The notes: generated from the sequence alone by a model not told the origin. Numbered from the stretch's first letter, positions 1 to 9,515 are shown. The stretch is DNA of 64,000 bases from Virgibacillus chiguensis (GCF_900129865.1 NZ_FQXD01000006.1:186001-250000); one strand, 5' to 3'. Translations and numbers: made by a program.

Positions 1-227
1 CAGCAAAGCGTTCTGCAAAAAATGCTAAATTCCCTGTTTCGGGTAAAACGGGGACGGCTGAGTTAAAATTAACTAGTGATAGTGACGGTCAGGAAAACGG
101 TTGGTTTGTTGGTTATCCTACAGACGATGAAGACATTATTGTTTCTATTATGATTGAAGAAACAAAAGGCAATAGTGGTCTTTCTACAGAAAAGGCAGTA
201 GAAATACTCCATAAAATGAAAGAATAA
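1..227 (+). CDS. Class B penicillin-binding protein, C-terminal end (partial)
   Basis: The gene enters from outside the window; codons run in frame from base 3 to the TAA at 225-227, giving 74 C-terminal residues. The KTGTAE box (bases 45-62) is the third transpeptidase motif of penicillin-binding proteins, and the following NGWFVGYP segment fits the PbpC/MecA-type end of class B PBPs. The full protein would be a membrane-anchored D,D-transpeptidase cross-linking peptidoglycan outside the cell. The serine active site and N-terminal domains are not visible, so the subclass is inferred from the tail only. Confidence 0.85.
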   Translation, partial: AKRSAKNAKFPVSGKTGTAELKLTSDSDGQENGWFVGYPTDDEDIIVSIMIEETKGNSGLSTEKAVEILHKMKE

Positions 228-278
228 CTGTTAACGTACTTTGACTACCATTCATGAGAAATAGCGCTTGGTATGAAG

Positions 279-316
279 AAGGATACGCACATGGGAATAT
301 GCGTATCCTTTTCTTA
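279..316. terminator. Intrinsic terminator between convergent genes
   Basis: An 11 bp perfect stem (279-289 with 300-310, AAGGATACGCA/TGCGTATCCTT) is followed by TTTTCTT. It lies between the PBP end and the convergent DUF779 gene, so it probably stops transcription from both sides. Confidence 0.8.
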
Positions 317-670
317 TTGTTCTAAAGTTAATTGTTCTTGTTCCGTAAAAACTCTAGATCTCGTTAAAAAACGCTTCCCTTCAGGCCCTTCTAGGGAGAA
401 CATGCCTCCCCTGCCATTAACTGCATCTATAATAAGCTGTGTATGCTTCCAATATTCATATTGATCCTTTGATATATAAAATGGCACCCCAGCAATACTC
501 CCCAATAACACATCCGCATCACCGACACGAAACTCATGGAGAGGGTAGCACATTGGTGAGCTTCCATCACAGCAGCCTCCAGACTGATGAAACATTAATT
601 CGCCATGTTCACGTTTCAACTTTTCTAACAATTGAAGTGCTTCTTTCGTCGCTGTTACCCGTTCTACCAT
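314..670 (-). CDS. DUF779 family protein (aldehyde dehydrogenase partner)
   Basis: A 118-residue protein of the DUF779 family. Its Cys-rich stretch GGCCDGSSPMC (residues 31-41) suggests a metal or redox site. In many bacteria the family is encoded next to an AldB/ExaC-type aldehyde dehydrogenase, as it is here (gene at 827-2350, same strand, about 156 bp upstream). The biochemical role is not established; a part in aldehyde oxidation is inferred from this pairing. A GGGGGA ribosome site precedes the ATG at 670. Transcription is probably shared with the dehydrogenase, since no terminator is evident between them. Confidence 0.85.
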   Translation of the reverse strand: MVERVTATKEALQLLEKLKREHGELMFHQSGGCCDGSSPMCYPLHEFRVGDADVLLGSIAGVPFYISKDQYEYWKHTQLIIDAVNGRGGMFSLEGPEGKRFLTRSRVFTEQEQLTLEQ

Positions 671-826
671 ATGATCCCCCTTTTAACAAAAAGTCTATAG
701 AGCTCTAAAAGCACTCTCCATTTCCCCATCTCCTATTAAAACAATATAGTTTATTGTCGATTTCTTATCGTGAAATTGGTCTTTTTGGCGCATTTGAAGT
801 ACAGAACATTTCCACTTTTTATTGCA

Positions 827-2350
827 TTAAAATAATCCTGCCGGCCTTTCGCTATAGCTTATTAGCAAGTTTTTCGTTTGCTGATAGTGGCTAAGCATCA
901 TTAAATGGTTCTCCCTACCAATACCAGACTTTTTGTATCCGCCAAATGCTGCATGTGCAGGGTATTGATGATAACAATTTGTCCATATGCGACCAGCCTC
1001 TATATTTCGACCAAAACGGTAAGCGGTATTCATATTTCTCGTCCAGACCCCTGCACCTAGTCCATACAATGTATCATTTGCAACCGTAAGTGCTTCTTCT
1101 TTATCTTTAAAAGTTGTTACTGACAGAACTGGTCCAAATATCTCTTCTTGAAAAATGCGCATTTTATTATTCCCTTTAAAAATAGTTGGCTCCACATAAT
1201 AGCCATTTTTCAAATCAGGGTCATCAGCTTTTTGTACATTTCCACCAATTAAAACCTCTGCGCCCTCTTGCTTACCTATATTTAAATAAGATTGGATTTT
1301 CTCCATTTGTTCTTGAGATGCTTGTGCACCCATCATCGTAGTAGTATCCAATGGATGCCCTAACTTAATTTGTTTGACCCTATCTATAGCACGCTCCATA
1401 AATTCATCATATATCGTTTCTTCAATTAATGCTCTAGATGGACATGTACATACTTCTCCTTGATTTAACGCAAACATCGTAAACCCTTCGACTGCTTTTT
1501 CTAAAAAACCATCATCCCGATCCATTACATCTGCAAAGAATATGTTTGGAGATTTACCACCAAGTTCCAATGTTACAGGAATGATATTTTCCGACGCATA
1601 TTGCATAATTAATCGTCCGGTAGTTGTTTCCCCTGTAAAGGCTACTTTTGAAATTCTACTATTTGAAGCTAGCGGTTTACCTGCTTCAACACCAAATCCA
1701 TTAATCACGTTCACAACACCTGCAGGAATTAAGTCTTTCACTAGATCAAGCCATACATGAATAGAAGCTGGCGTTTGTTCAGCTGGTTTTAAAACAACAC
1801 AGTTTCCAGCAGCTAGTGCAGGAGCTAATTTCCATGTAGCCATTAATAACGGGAAGTTCCAAGGAATAATTTGTCCTACTACTCCTAAAGGTTCATGGAA
1901 ATGATAAGCGACCGTATCTTTATCAATTTGACTAACTCCGCCTTCCTGCGCTCGAATCACACCTGCAAAATAACGAAAATGATCGATAGCAAGTGGTATA
2001 TCTGCAGCTAACGGTTCACGGACTGCCTTTCCATTATCCCAAGTTTCTGCAACAGCTAACTTTTCCATGTTCTCTTCCATTCGGTCAGCGATTTTATGAA
2101 GCAACAATGATCTTTCCGTTACTGAGGTTTGACTCCATATCTTTTTCGCCTCATGCGCGGCATCTAATGCAGCTTCTACATCTTCCTTTGTCGACCTTGC
2201 TATCTGACAAAATACTTCTCCAGTTACCGGACTTGCATTTTCAAAATAATTTCCATTAGCTGGTGGAATGTATTCTCCTCCTATAAAATTATCATATTTT
2301 TCCCTAAAATGAACTACAGCATTTTCCGTATTTGGATTAGCATACCTCAT
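827..2350 (-). CDS. NAD-dependent aldehyde dehydrogenase, AldB/ExaC/AcoD type
   Basis: A 507-residue cytoplasmic enzyme oxidising aldehydes such as acetaldehyde to acids with NAD(P). It carries PWNFP (163-167), the general base Glu262 in LELGGKSP and catalytic Cys301 in [10 protein letters not shown], and is full length and close in sequence to E. coli AldB throughout. A TTG lies one codon earlier, but the ATG at 2350 is chosen because GGAGG sits 8 nt before it. A sigma-A-like promoter (2401-2430) and a cre box (2372-2385) just downstream suggest CcpA catabolite repression. It is followed by its usual DUF779 neighbour. Confidence 0.93.
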   Translation of the reverse strand: MRYANPNTENAVVHFREKYDNFIGGEYIPPANGNYFENASPVTGEVFCQIARSTKEDVEAALDAAHEAKKIWSQTSVTERSLLLHKIADRMEENMEKLAVAETWDNGKAVREPLAADIPLAIDHFRYFAGVIRAQEGGVSQIDKDTVAYHFHEPLGVVGQIIPWNFPLLMATWKLAPALAAGNCVVLKPAEQTPASIHVWLDLVKDLIPAGVVNVINGFGVEAGKPLASNSRISKVAFTGETTTGRLIMQYASENIIPVTLELGGKSPNIFFADVMDRDDGFLEKAVEGFTMFALNQGEVCTCPSRALIEETIYDEFMERAIDRVKQIKLGHPLDTTTMMGAQASQEQMEKIQSYLNIGKQEGAEVLIGGNVQKADDPDLKNGYYVEPTIFKGNNKMRIFQEEIFGPVLSVTTFKDKEEALTVANDTLYGLGAGVWTRNMNTAYRFGRNIEAGRIWTNCYHQYPAHAAFGGYKKSGIGRENHLMMLSHYQQTKNLLISYSERPAGLF

Positions 2351-2371
2351 CAAACTTTCTCCTCCCTTTTA

Positions 2372-2385
2372 AGAAAGCGTTTTCA
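2372..2385 (-). promoter_or_regulatory. cre box (CcpA operator) of the aldehyde dehydrogenase
   Basis: On the minus strand the sequence TGAAAACGCTTTCT matches the Bacillus cre consensus closely. It lies between the promoter at 2401-2430 and the ribosome site, where bound CcpA-HPr(Ser-P) would block initiation or elongation. Confidence 0.75.
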
Positions 2386-2400
2386 AGTAATTGTAATTTT

Positions 2401-2430
2401 AGTATAACAAATCATTTCGAATAATTGCAA
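2401..2430 (-). promoter_or_regulatory. Sigma-A-type promoter of the aldehyde dehydrogenase
   Basis: Minus strand: -35 TTGCAA (2425-2430), 18 bp spacer, -10 TATACT (2401-2406). The only candidate of this quality upstream of the gene. Confidence 0.6.
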
Positions 2431-2504
2431 GATTATATCTATTTGTATAGTATGTCTAAGCTTTATCATATCTTGAATGATACGATTCTTATAATATATG
2501 AATG

Positions 2505-2550
2505 AAGGCCGGGCGCCAGTTTTAGCAACGTAGCGAATCGAACGAATCAA
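2505..2550. repeat. Dispersed GCGCC/AGCAACGTAGCGA repeat, short copy
   Basis: This stretch shares GGGCGCC, the core TTAGCAACGTAGCGA and ACGAAT-AAA-G blocks with a longer copy at 12690-12752. It lies between the aldehyde dehydrogenase promoter and the ydjO terminator. Function unknown. Confidence 0.55.
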
Positions 2551-2570
2551 TAAAGATAAATTATACATGC

Positions 2571-2596
2571 AAAAAACCCTTGATTTCTATCAAGGG
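2571..2596 (-). terminator. Intrinsic terminator after ydjO-like gene
   Basis: The perfect 8 bp stem CCCTTGAT/ATCAAGGG (2577-2596) reads on the minus strand into TTTTTT, placed after the ydjO-like stop. Confidence 0.8.
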
Positions 2597-2644
2597 CTAG
2601 TAGCAGTGGTTTATATCTTATAAAGAGATACTTATTGGTTCATG

Positions 2645-2827
2645 CTACTTAAGTTCAGGAAGAGTCCTTACTTCCTTTTGCATAGTGGACTTACATAACG
2701 GACATGTTGGTTCCTCCTCAAAACTATACGACTCCCGCATCCAACCTTGACAGTCGTCACTGGTGCATGACCAAATGTTCGTTTCCACTTCTGGAACCGG
2801 TTCTTTTGGTCCACGTGAAAAAGACAT
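2645..2827 (-). CDS. ydjO: Cold-inducible protein YdjO homologue (zinc-ribbon)
   Basis: A 60-residue protein with the YdjO-family arrangement: WSCTSDDCQGW near residue 19 and CPLC near residue 42, two cysteine pairs that can form a small zinc ribbon. The B. subtilis member is induced by cold; the molecular function is unknown. The start at 2827 follows GGAGATGCTCAC, a reasonable ribosome site. It is a single-gene unit closed by the terminator at 2571-2596. An overlapping longer ORF in another frame is a shadow. Confidence 0.85.
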   Translation of the reverse strand: MSFSRGPKEPVPEVETNIWSCTSDDCQGWMRESYSFEEEPTCPLCKSTMQKEVRTLPELK

Positions 2828-3152
2828 GTGAGCATCTCCTTTCTTATACTAACTTCTATTATACGCCTATTGTTGCCAGAAGGAAAGCTACTAAGCATAC
2901 AACTATCGTTCGGTGCATCCCGTCTCTAGGATTTAAAAGGCTATTCTACTTATATTATATGTTAATGAGAAAATATTTATGTATGGAATTACATATGACA
3001 ACCGTGCACAAGGCATCTTATTGTCACTTGTGTAGTCTAGGTGAAAAATGAAACTTCCCATCACTTCTTGAAGCGATAATCTTACAGCACCCTCCATTTG
3101 CTATTAGAAAAACGCTGTCATTTTATTATACTATAAATTTTCCTATACGTAT
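2828..3152. other. Non-coding interval, no recognised element
   Basis: About 325 bp between ydjO and the terminator of the HAD gene. Apart from the ydjO ribosome site and presumably its promoter, I see no gene, RNA or repeat that I can support. Confidence 0.5.
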
Positions 3153-3181
3153 AAAAAGGAGAGAAAGATATCTCCCCTTTT
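3153..3181 (-). terminator. Intrinsic terminator of the HAD/MFS operon
   Basis: Minus strand: AAAAGGGGAGA, short loop, TCTCTCCTTTTT. It ends about 20 bp after the HAD phosphatase stop. Confidence 0.7.
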
Positions 3182-3199
3182 GTTTAACGTTCTATATAT

Positions 3200-3940
3200 T
3201 TACAGCGCGTGCCGTCTAATTGCTTTGCCAACTCCATCTGCGTTGTTCACATCTGTAATATCATCCGCAGCTTTTTTTACCGCTTCTTGCGCGTTACCCA
3301 TAGCAACACCTACTCCAGCTTGTTGAATCATTTTTATATCATTCAAACTATCTCCAACCGCCATCACTTCATCCATTGTTATTCCAACCAAGTTACAAAC
3401 TTTTTCTAAACCTTTGGCCTTATTTACTCCTTCAGGGTTTACCTCTAGGTTTGTTGGTAAGGAATTCGTCATTTCCAGCCCATCTATAAACGATAACTCT
3501 TTAATCATTTTTTCTAAAGTGACTGGGTCATGAGACTCACAACCAAATTTCAACCATTTTAGCTCATGAACATTTTCTGGCAACTCATTACGATATACTT
3601 GTTCTGTAGTGATCATCCACGTCGTAAGTCCAAGCCCTGCAGCAATATGGTACATCTGTTCAATTTTCTTAGCGTCAAACAAATGTTGCTCGACAAGCTC
3701 TTTGTCTTTCGTCCAAATCTCTCCACCATTCACTGTTACGAGATAAGATTGTAATCCTAAAGATTCCGCAAATGGGTAACAAGATTGCAACCAACGTCCA
3801 GTACTTAATACAACATGAATTCCTTTATCCATTGCTTCTGAAATTGCTTGACGAGTAAGCGGTGTAATTTCATGATCCTTTGTTAATAGCGTGCCATCCA
3901 TGTCTAAAGCGATAAGTTTAATATTCTTTGCTTGCTCCAT
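3200..3940 (-). CDS. Cof-type HAD-IIB family phosphatase
   Basis: A 246-residue cytosolic phosphatase of the Cof/HAD-IIB type. Motif I DMDGT (nucleophile Asp13, Asp15), STGR (motif II), a lysine in NKAKG and the GDSLND metal-binding motif near residue 197 are all present. Such enzymes dephosphorylate sugar phosphates or flavin/pyridoxal cofactors; the substrate cannot be told from sequence. GGAGG lies just before the ATG. The gene follows the MFS gene by only about 17 bp, so the two are probably co-transcribed. Confidence 0.88.
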   Translation of the reverse strand: MEQAKNIKLIALDMDGTLLTKDHEITPLTRQAISEAMDKGIHVVLSTGRWLQSCYPFAESLGLQSYLVTVNGGEIWTKDKELVEQHLFDAKKIEQMYHIAAGLGLTTWMITTEQVYRNELPENVHELKWLKFGCESHDPVTLEKMIKELSFIDGLEMTNSLPTNLEVNPEGVNKAKGLEKVCNLVGITMDEVMAVGDSLNDIKMIQQAGVGVAMGNAQEAVKKAADDITDVNNADGVGKAIRRHAL

Positions 3941-3957
3941 TTTCTAGCCTCCATTTA

Positions 3958-5136
3958 TCAAGTATTTCTAGTGAAAACGAAACCCCGATCATACATACTC
4001 GTTGTTATATAAGGAATAATGAGTAGTGCTAATAAAATAAAGAATAACAATTCAATGTTAAACATATCTACAATAACCCCACCTAATAATGGTCCGACCA
4101 TCCTTCCTGCGGCACCAATACTATTTACTATTCCTTGATAAAAACCTGTCCTTCCTTGTGGGGCTAAATCATTTGCCAAAGTAGGAACGGCAGGCCAAAC
4201 AAGCATTTCTCCCACTGTTAAGATTACCATAGCTATGGCAAACATGCTAAAGGTTTCTGACCATAAAGCAATCAGAAAAGATATAAGAAAAATGGTATTG
4301 CCAACATATATTTGCTTTTTTTGTGAAGTAACCCTTGTGGTAAGCAACTTTATGAGAGGTTGACCTAATACAATAAGAAAGCCATTAATTGCCCATAAAG
4401 TACTATATAATTCTAATGGTATTTGTAAATCTTGCGTATAGGAAGCAATAGTGGATTGCCATTGACTATAAGCAATCCAAGTTATTAAAAAGCCGCCACA
4501 TAAAATAAGTAAGGAGATAAAGGCTGATTTATCTTTCATCTTTCCTTGCTGTTTTAAAACGGTCGTATGCATCTGGCGATCTACAAAAGCGTCCATTGGT
4601 TTAAACGTCATGAAAACAATAAGAAAAAAGCTAAAGAACAAAATCGCATTGCTTATAAAAATATAATTAAACGATATACTTGCTACATAGCCACCGACAG
4701 TAGCTCCTAATGCAACTCCAAAATTTTGTGCAACATATATGGCATTAAACGCACGTCTTCCTCCTTCTTTCCAAATCGAACCAGCCATCGCAAACATAAC
4801 AGGCCACGTTATCCCAGAACCAAAACCTATTAGAATAAGCGCAATAGAATAATACAGAATGTCATGATGCAATAATACCATAACGGTAGAAGCCATCATT
4901 GCTAACCCTGTTCCGTAAAGGATCGTTTTATAAGGGCTGAACTTATCAAACAATATACCGCCTAGTAAGTTACCTGCAATAGATGCACCTTGGTTAAGCA
5001 TTAAAATAAACCCTGCAAAAGCAAGGCTTTTTCCCAATTCATTGTGCATATATATAGTGTTTAATGGCCATAAGAAAGAAGCACCAGTGACATTTACCGT
5101 TGTTGCAATTACGAGTAGCCAAATTTGTTTTGGCAT
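3958..5136 (-). CDS. MFS transporter, YttB-like
   Basis: A 392-residue major facilitator protein with about 12 hydrophobic helices and the NVTGASFLWPLNTIY opening seen in B. subtilis YttB. It is probably a proton-driven efflux pump of unknown substrate. The ORF can be extended to a GTG at 5145, but AAGGTGA lies 5-6 nt before the ATG at 5136 and that GTG is part of the ribosome site, so 5136 is chosen. The HAD phosphatase follows in the same unit. Confidence 0.87.
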   Translation of the reverse strand: MPKQIWLLVIATTVNVTGASFLWPLNTIYMHNELGKSLAFAGFILMLNQGASIAGNLLGGILFDKFSPYKTILYGTGLAMMASTVMVLLHHDILYYSIALILIGFGSGITWPVMFAMAGSIWKEGGRRAFNAIYVAQNFGVALGATVGGYVASISFNYIFISNAILFFSFFLIVFMTFKPMDAFVDRQMHTTVLKQQGKMKDKSAFISLLILCGGFLITWIAYSQWQSTIASYTQDLQIPLELYSTLWAINGFLIVLGQPLIKLLTTRVTSQKKQIYVGNTIFLISFLIALWSETFSMFAIAMVILTVGEMLVWPAVPTLANDLAPQGRTGFYQGIVNSIGAAGRMVGPLLGGVIVDMFNIELLFFILLALLIIPYITTSMYDRGFVFTRNT

Positions 5137-5300
5137 ACCTATCACCTTCTATCCTATGATCGTGTCTACGTTATTTTAAATCATTTCGGATAGCGAATCA
5201 ATAAAGTAGCTCTACATATACCGTTAAAATTTATTAACATAGTTGCAATGCTTCATTAGATTTAGTAAATGTTCAAATTAGAATTTTTAGCACCTTCTAT

Positions 5301-5903
5301 TCAAGATAAAGTAGAAATGATTGTTTTTACAGCACGCGTTAAATCGGACTGCGACCAGCTAGGAAGTTGTTTTTTCAAAGCGAGCGCATGAGATGCTGGA
5401 AGATGGATAAAACCAATTGGAGTGGATAGAGCTTGCTTCTGCGCAAAATGTAATGCATGATACATAACGTTGTTGCATACGTATGTACCGGCAGTATTTG
5501 ATATATGTGCAGGTAGCTGTTCGTCATGTAATGCATCAATTATTTTATGTAAAGGTAAGGTGGAAAAATAACCATCTGCACCACCAGTTACTATTTTCTC
5601 TCCGTGTGGTTGGTATCCTCGATTGTCTTTTAAACCGTCATTACAGTTTATCGCAATCCGCTCAGGTGTAATAGCACTTCTTCCTGCAGCCAATCCCAAA
5701 GCAATAACAGCTTGTGGCTCTACTTCTTCCATATGTGTAATCAATTGTTTTCCTGCCGTCATAAAATCAACCGGCAATTTTCTAGCAACAATTTTATAAC
5801 TATCTATTACTCCTCCATCTAGTTCTTCCACTATTTTTTCTGTAGGGTTGATTGGATTATCTAAAAATGCTGCAAAACCAGTTAACAACAATTTTTTCAT
5901 CAT
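5301..5903 (-). CDS. pcp: Pyrrolidone-carboxylate peptidase (pyroglutamyl peptidase I)
   Basis: A 200-residue cysteine peptidase that removes N-terminal pyroglutamate from peptides in the cytoplasm. The catalytic triad is readable: Glu81 (TPERIAINCNDG), Cys143 (GTYVCNN) and His167 (GFIHLP), at family-typical spacing. The length is slightly below the usual 213-215. The start has two adjacent ATGs after AAGGAG; the first (5903) has 6 nt spacing. It appears to be a monocistronic gene divergent from the dicarboxylate symporter. Confidence 0.92.
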   Translation of the reverse strand: MMKKLLLTGFAAFLDNPINPTEKIVEELDGGVIDSYKIVARKLPVDFMTAGKQLITHMEEVEPQAVIALGLAAGRSAITPERIAINCNDGLKDNRGYQPHGEKIVTGGADGYFSTLPLHKIIDALHDEQLPAHISNTAGTYVCNNVMYHALHFAQKQALSTPIGFIHLPASHALALKKQLPSWSQSDLTRAVKTIISTLS

Positions 5904-6062
5904 TTATAACTCCTTTTCCTATTTCTCCAACATTACAACAAAGAATGCCTTATCATGAACATCATAACATACATTGAAAGTTAAACTCACTCCTATCTAC
6001 GCAATGAACGAGTTGCTTGCGGAAAAAGTAAAATAATTACCAAATGAAGCGAAAAATTTCTA

Positions 6063-6092
6063 TTGACAATGAAAACGAAATCATCTTATCTT
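6063..6092 (+). promoter_or_regulatory. Promoter with overlapping cre box for the SLC13 symporter
   Basis: TTGACA (6063-6068) is directly followed by ATGAAAACGAAATCA (6069-6083), which fits the degenerate cre consensus WTGNAANCGNWNNCW; a weak -10 TATCTT lies at 6087-6092. Carbon catabolite control of dicarboxylate uptake is inferred. Confidence 0.5.
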
Positions 6093-6150
6093 GCTCAAAC
6101 TATGATAGTTAAATATAATGTTATACATGGGAGAAAAAGGGGGAATATGT

Positions 6151-7800
6151 ATGATTTCGTCAACTTGGAATTGGATGTGGGAGAAACATGACGAATTAAA
6201 ATCTTTTTTTACATTTTTTGTTCAAGCTAATTCCTCTAGATTATCAACTGGTAGATCCATAGACCCTTCCGATAGTCTAGTAGGAAACAATAATGAGCCG
6301 GGAAAAAATCGTAACTATAAGCCTGGGCAGCTTTTTGGTTTAATTGCTGGACCATTATTATTTACCATCACTTTATTATTTTTTTCACCTGAAGGCTTAT
6401 CTCAACAGGGATTAGCCATTTTAGCTAGTACGATTTGGGTTGCAATTTGGTGGATGACCGAAGCAATCCCCATTCCAGCAACTTCTTTATTACCAATCAT
6501 TTTATTTCCTTTAACAGGTGGCTTAGATATTGGTACTACTACATCTTCCTATGGAAGCGATACCATTTTTTTGTTTATGGGTGGTTTTATGATAGCGCTA
6601 GCAATGGAAAAATGGAATCTACATAGGAGAATTGCACTATCCATTATTTCTGTAATTGGTACGAACACGAACCGTATTATTCTAGGATTCATGGTTGCAA
6701 CTGGTTTTTTATCCATGTGGATTTCTAACACCGCTACAGCAATGATGATGGTTCCCATTGGTCTAGCTATTATTTACCAAATTTCGGACGCCTTAAAGGA
6801 CGATCCTTCCATCGACACTTCTAAAGAGAACTTTGCTTTTGGAAAGGCTCTCATGCTGAGTATTGCATATTCAGCATCTGTTGGAGGTATTGCTACACTA
6901 ATAGGAACACCTCCTAACGCAGCATTAGCAGGCGTCATTAATAAAATGTATGGAATAGAACTATCCTTTGCAAAGTGGATGTTATTTGGCGTGCCAATCG
7001 CATGGGTATTTATTTTTATCATTTGGTTTTACCTAATTAAAATAGCTTACCCATTAAAACTAAAACAGCTTCCTGGTGGCAAAGCAGTGATTCATCAAGA
7101 AAAGCAAAAGCTTGGTAAACCTTCGGCTGAGGAAAAGGCTGTTTTCACTGTATTTATTCTAGCAGCTTTGGCTTGGATAACTCGTTCATTTTTACTTGTT
7201 CAAATTAACCCTAATATAAATGATGCGATTATCGCAATGAGCGCAGCTATCCTCTTGTTTTTGCTACCTTCCAAAAATTATAAAGACACATTTCTATTAG
7301 ATTGGAATACAGCTGTGAAGCTACCATGGGGGATCTTGTTATTGTTTGGGGGAGGTTTAGCAGTAGCAGCAGGATTTACGCAGTCTGGCCTTTCTGAATG
7401 GATCGGAAATCAATTAACTGCATTGCAAGGTATTCATATTTTCATTGTATTGCTAGTTGTTGCAGGACTAGTTATATTCTTAACAGAGATTACTTCCAAT
7501 ACCGCAACAGCAAATATGATGTACCCTATCATGGCGGCGCTTGCTTTAGCTCTAGGAGTCCATCCATTTGCAGTTATGATTGCTGCTGGTGTAGCTTCAT
7601 CTTGTGCTTTTATGTTACCGGTTGCTACCCCACCAAATGCGGTCGTTTTTGGTTCAGGTTACTTACGCATTCCAGATATGGTTAAAGCTGGCGTGGCGTT
7701 AAATATAATAGGCTCTATTTTAGTCACGGTAGCCATTTATTTCTTACTGCCGATGCTTTGGGGAATAAACATTACAGAAGTACCTGATTTTGTGAAATAA
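6151..7800 (+). CDS. DASS/SLC13 family sodium:dicarboxylate symporter
   Basis: A 549-residue membrane transporter of the divalent-anion:Na+ symporter family, like staphylococcal SdcS, importing succinate, malate or fumarate. Both Ser-Asn-Thr signature motifs are present (ISNTATA near 191 and TSNTATA in the second half), with the paired GTPPNAA and ATPPNAV segments that form the ion/substrate sites. The first 55 residues are a hydrophilic cytosolic tail. The ORF opens at 6118, but AAAGGGGG lies 7 nt before the ATG at 6151, so that start is preferred. Confidence 0.9.
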   Translation: MISSTWNWMWEKHDELKSFFTFFVQANSSRLSTGRSIDPSDSLVGNNNEPGKNRNYKPGQLFGLIAGPLLFTITLLFFSPEGLSQQGLAILASTIWVAIWWMTEAIPIPATSLLPIILFPLTGGLDIGTTTSSYGSDTIFLFMGGFMIALAMEKWNLHRRIALSIISVIGTNTNRIILGFMVATGFLSMWISNTATAMMMVPIGLAIIYQISDALKDDPSIDTSKENFAFGKALMLSIAYSASVGGIATLIGTPPNAALAGVINKMYGIELSFAKWMLFGVPIAWVFIFIIWFYLIKIAYPLKLKQLPGGKAVIHQEKQKLGKPSAEEKAVFTVFILAALAWITRSFLLVQINPNINDAIIAMSAAILLFLLPSKNYKDTFLLDWNTAVKLPWGILLLFGGGLAVAAGFTQSGLSEWIGNQLTALQGIHIFIVLLVVAGLVIFLTEITSNTATANMMYPIMAALALALGVHPFAVMIAAGVASSCAFMLPVATPPNAVVFGSGYLRIPDMVKAGVALNIIGSILVTVAIYFLLPMLWGINITEVPDFVK

Positions 7801-7832
7801 ACAGAAACAGACAGTGACGTTTGTTGTTATTC

Positions 7833-7876
7833 ATAAACATGTGGGAACGAATAGATTCCCACATGTTTATTTTCAT
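7833..7876 (+). terminator. Intrinsic terminator of the symporter gene
   Basis: A 15 bp stem (ATAAACATGTGGGAA with TTCCCACATGTTTAT, 7833-7870) is followed by TTTTC. Confidence 0.85.
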
Positions 7877-7999
7877 ACTATTGGAAAGCAATAAAAAAGA
7901 TTGAACAATAAGCGTAGCTTTTTTACGTAGTAGTAAATGGCAGATTACTTATCATCTTTAACCTTTTTCTTCCTTTATGTTTCTCATTCGCATGGTGGA

Positions 8000-9175
8000 C
8001 TACCACGATATTTTCCCCATAACTACTGGTTTCTTTGCACCAGTTGCCGCAGGAAGATTATTCGTTCTTTGTTTATAGCATTGATATCCTAGTAAAGCGA
8101 AAGAGATCGCCTCTTTGGCATCTGCAGGCATGCCAATTTCATCCGTTCCGCAAACAATGACATCCTTAGACAAATATTTAGAAATTAACGTTAATAGCGT
8201 TTTATTATATCTGCCCCCACCACTAATAAACACTTCTTTTAAGCTAGCAGATGCGATATATTTATTAATCTCTAAAGCAATAGTTTTTGCAGTTAAAGCT
8301 GTTACCGTAGCTACTTTATCATCATTATCAATTTGAAGACGCTCAGCTTCAAGCCATAGCTGGTTAGAGTACGCTTCTCCGAATAATTCTCTTCCCGTAC
8401 TTTTAGGTGCTGTTAGATGAAAGTAAGGGTGATCTAACAGCTGCGATAGCCAGGTTTCATTGACTGTCCCTTTAGCTGCTATAGCACCATTCTCATCATA
8501 ATTTTGTACACCGTTTGTAGCTAAACTTGTAAAAGCGTCCATTATCATATTTCCAGGCCCAGTATCATAAGCTAGTACATCCGCTTCTTTACATCCTTTT
8601 GGAAGTATGGTTACATTGGAAATCCCTCCAATATTAACTAGGGCTCTTCCGTATTCTTCTTTCCGATACAACTTATAATCCGTGTATGGTACTAATGGAG
8701 CTCCTTGTCCACCAGCTGCCATATCTCTCGTTCTAAAATCTCCAATTGTTGTAATACCGGTAAGTTCTGCAATCATACCGATATCCCCAATTTGTAGCGT
8801 TGAAACAACTTTATTTCCTTCTACTTCCTTTGGTTCTGGCTGATGATATATCGTTTGACCATGTGAACTAATTAACAAAATTTGTTCCGATGACAACCTA
8901 GCATCTTCCATCACTTGTTTCGAAGCATCTGCAAATAACTTCCCAAGATACATATTCATGCTTGATATTTCTTCAATACGTACTGTTTCCGGGTTGCACA
9001 TGTTTGAAATTCTTTCTTTCATTTCTTTTGAATAGGAAAAGCTAGCAAAATGAAGTAGTTCAAAATCTAATGCATGGTCTTCATTTATTTTGACGATCGC
9101 TGCATCAATACCATCTAAAGAAGTACCAGACATTAAACCAATAACAATATTGCTTGACGTCCCTGATTCTAACAT
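8000..9175 (-). CDS. anmK: Anhydro-N-acetylmuramic acid kinase
   Basis: Phosphorylates 1,6-anhydro-MurNAc from wall turnover to MurNAc-6-phosphate, which MurQ (35282-36145) could then use. The ATP-binding GLMSGTSLDG motif lies at residues 13-22 of the chosen start, and DTGPGNM and SGGGRYN motifs follow. The ORF can begin at 9235, but no ribosome site precedes that ATG; AAAGGA sits 8 nt before the ATG at 9175, giving 391 residues, the usual family length. Confidence 0.9.
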   Translation of the reverse strand: MLESGTSSNIVIGLMSGTSLDGIDAAIVKINEDHALDFELLHFASFSYSKEMKERISNMCNPETVRIEEISSMNMYLGKLFADASKQVMEDARLSSEQILLISSHGQTIYHQPEPKEVEGNKVVSTLQIGDIGMIAELTGITTIGDFRTRDMAAGGQGAPLVPYTDYKLYRKEEYGRALVNIGGISNVTILPKGCKEADVLAYDTGPGNMIMDAFTSLATNGVQNYDENGAIAAKGTVNETWLSQLLDHPYFHLTAPKSTGRELFGEAYSNQLWLEAERLQIDNDDKVATVTALTAKTIALEINKYIASASLKEVFISGGGRYNKTLLTLISKYLSKDVIVCGTDEIGMPADAKEAISFALLGYQCYKQRTNNLPAATGAKKPVVMGKISW

Positions 9176-9350
9176 TTCCATTATCCTTTCGTGTTCATAA
9201 AATGAATTTATATAAGCGTTTTCAGCTCGCTCCATGTTAACTATATCATAATCAGGCGTCTTTTAAAATTACATTTCGTTAATTTTAATTATTTTCGTAA
9301 CTATATTTCAAAATCGAACCTATATGCATTTGCGTAAATATAACTCACAC

Positions 9351-9515
9351 TTATTTTTTTCGTCGTAAACTCTTCGGTAAATGAAAAATGATGAAAGCTA
9401 AACCTATCCCTAGACTAATGTAAGGTAGAATAAGTGTTGGATCTTCATAAATGAAGTAAGCCCCTACACCGGTAAAAATCCAACCAATTAATTCATAAAG
9501 CAAATGTTTTAACAT
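9351..9515 (-). CDS. Small two-helix membrane protein, unknown function
   Basis: About 54 residues from the ATG at 9515, with two hydrophobic segments (ELIGWIFTGVGAYF and ISLGIGLAFIIF) and a basic tail SLRRKK. An upstream in-frame ATG at 9566 would give 71 residues, but GGAGG lies 13 nt before 9515 and nothing better precedes the others, so the start is uncertain. I do not recognise the family. It is a single gene between anmK and the MFS pair, all on the minus strand. Confidence 0.6.
   Translation of the reverse strand: MLKHLLYELIGWIFTGVGAYFIYEDPTLILPYISLGIGLAFIIFHLPKSLRRKK

Noticed and set aside
2383-2568. 61-codon minus-strand ORF upstream of the aldehyde dehydrogenase
   Set aside because: It covers the promoter and a dispersed repeat; no start signal.
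2704-3051. 115-codon plus-strand ORF over ydjO
   Set aside because: Antisense to the YdjO family match; no ribosome site.
8000-9235. Longer anmK start at 9235
   Set aside because: No ribosome site there; the ATG at 9175 has AAAGGA at good distance and gives the usual length.
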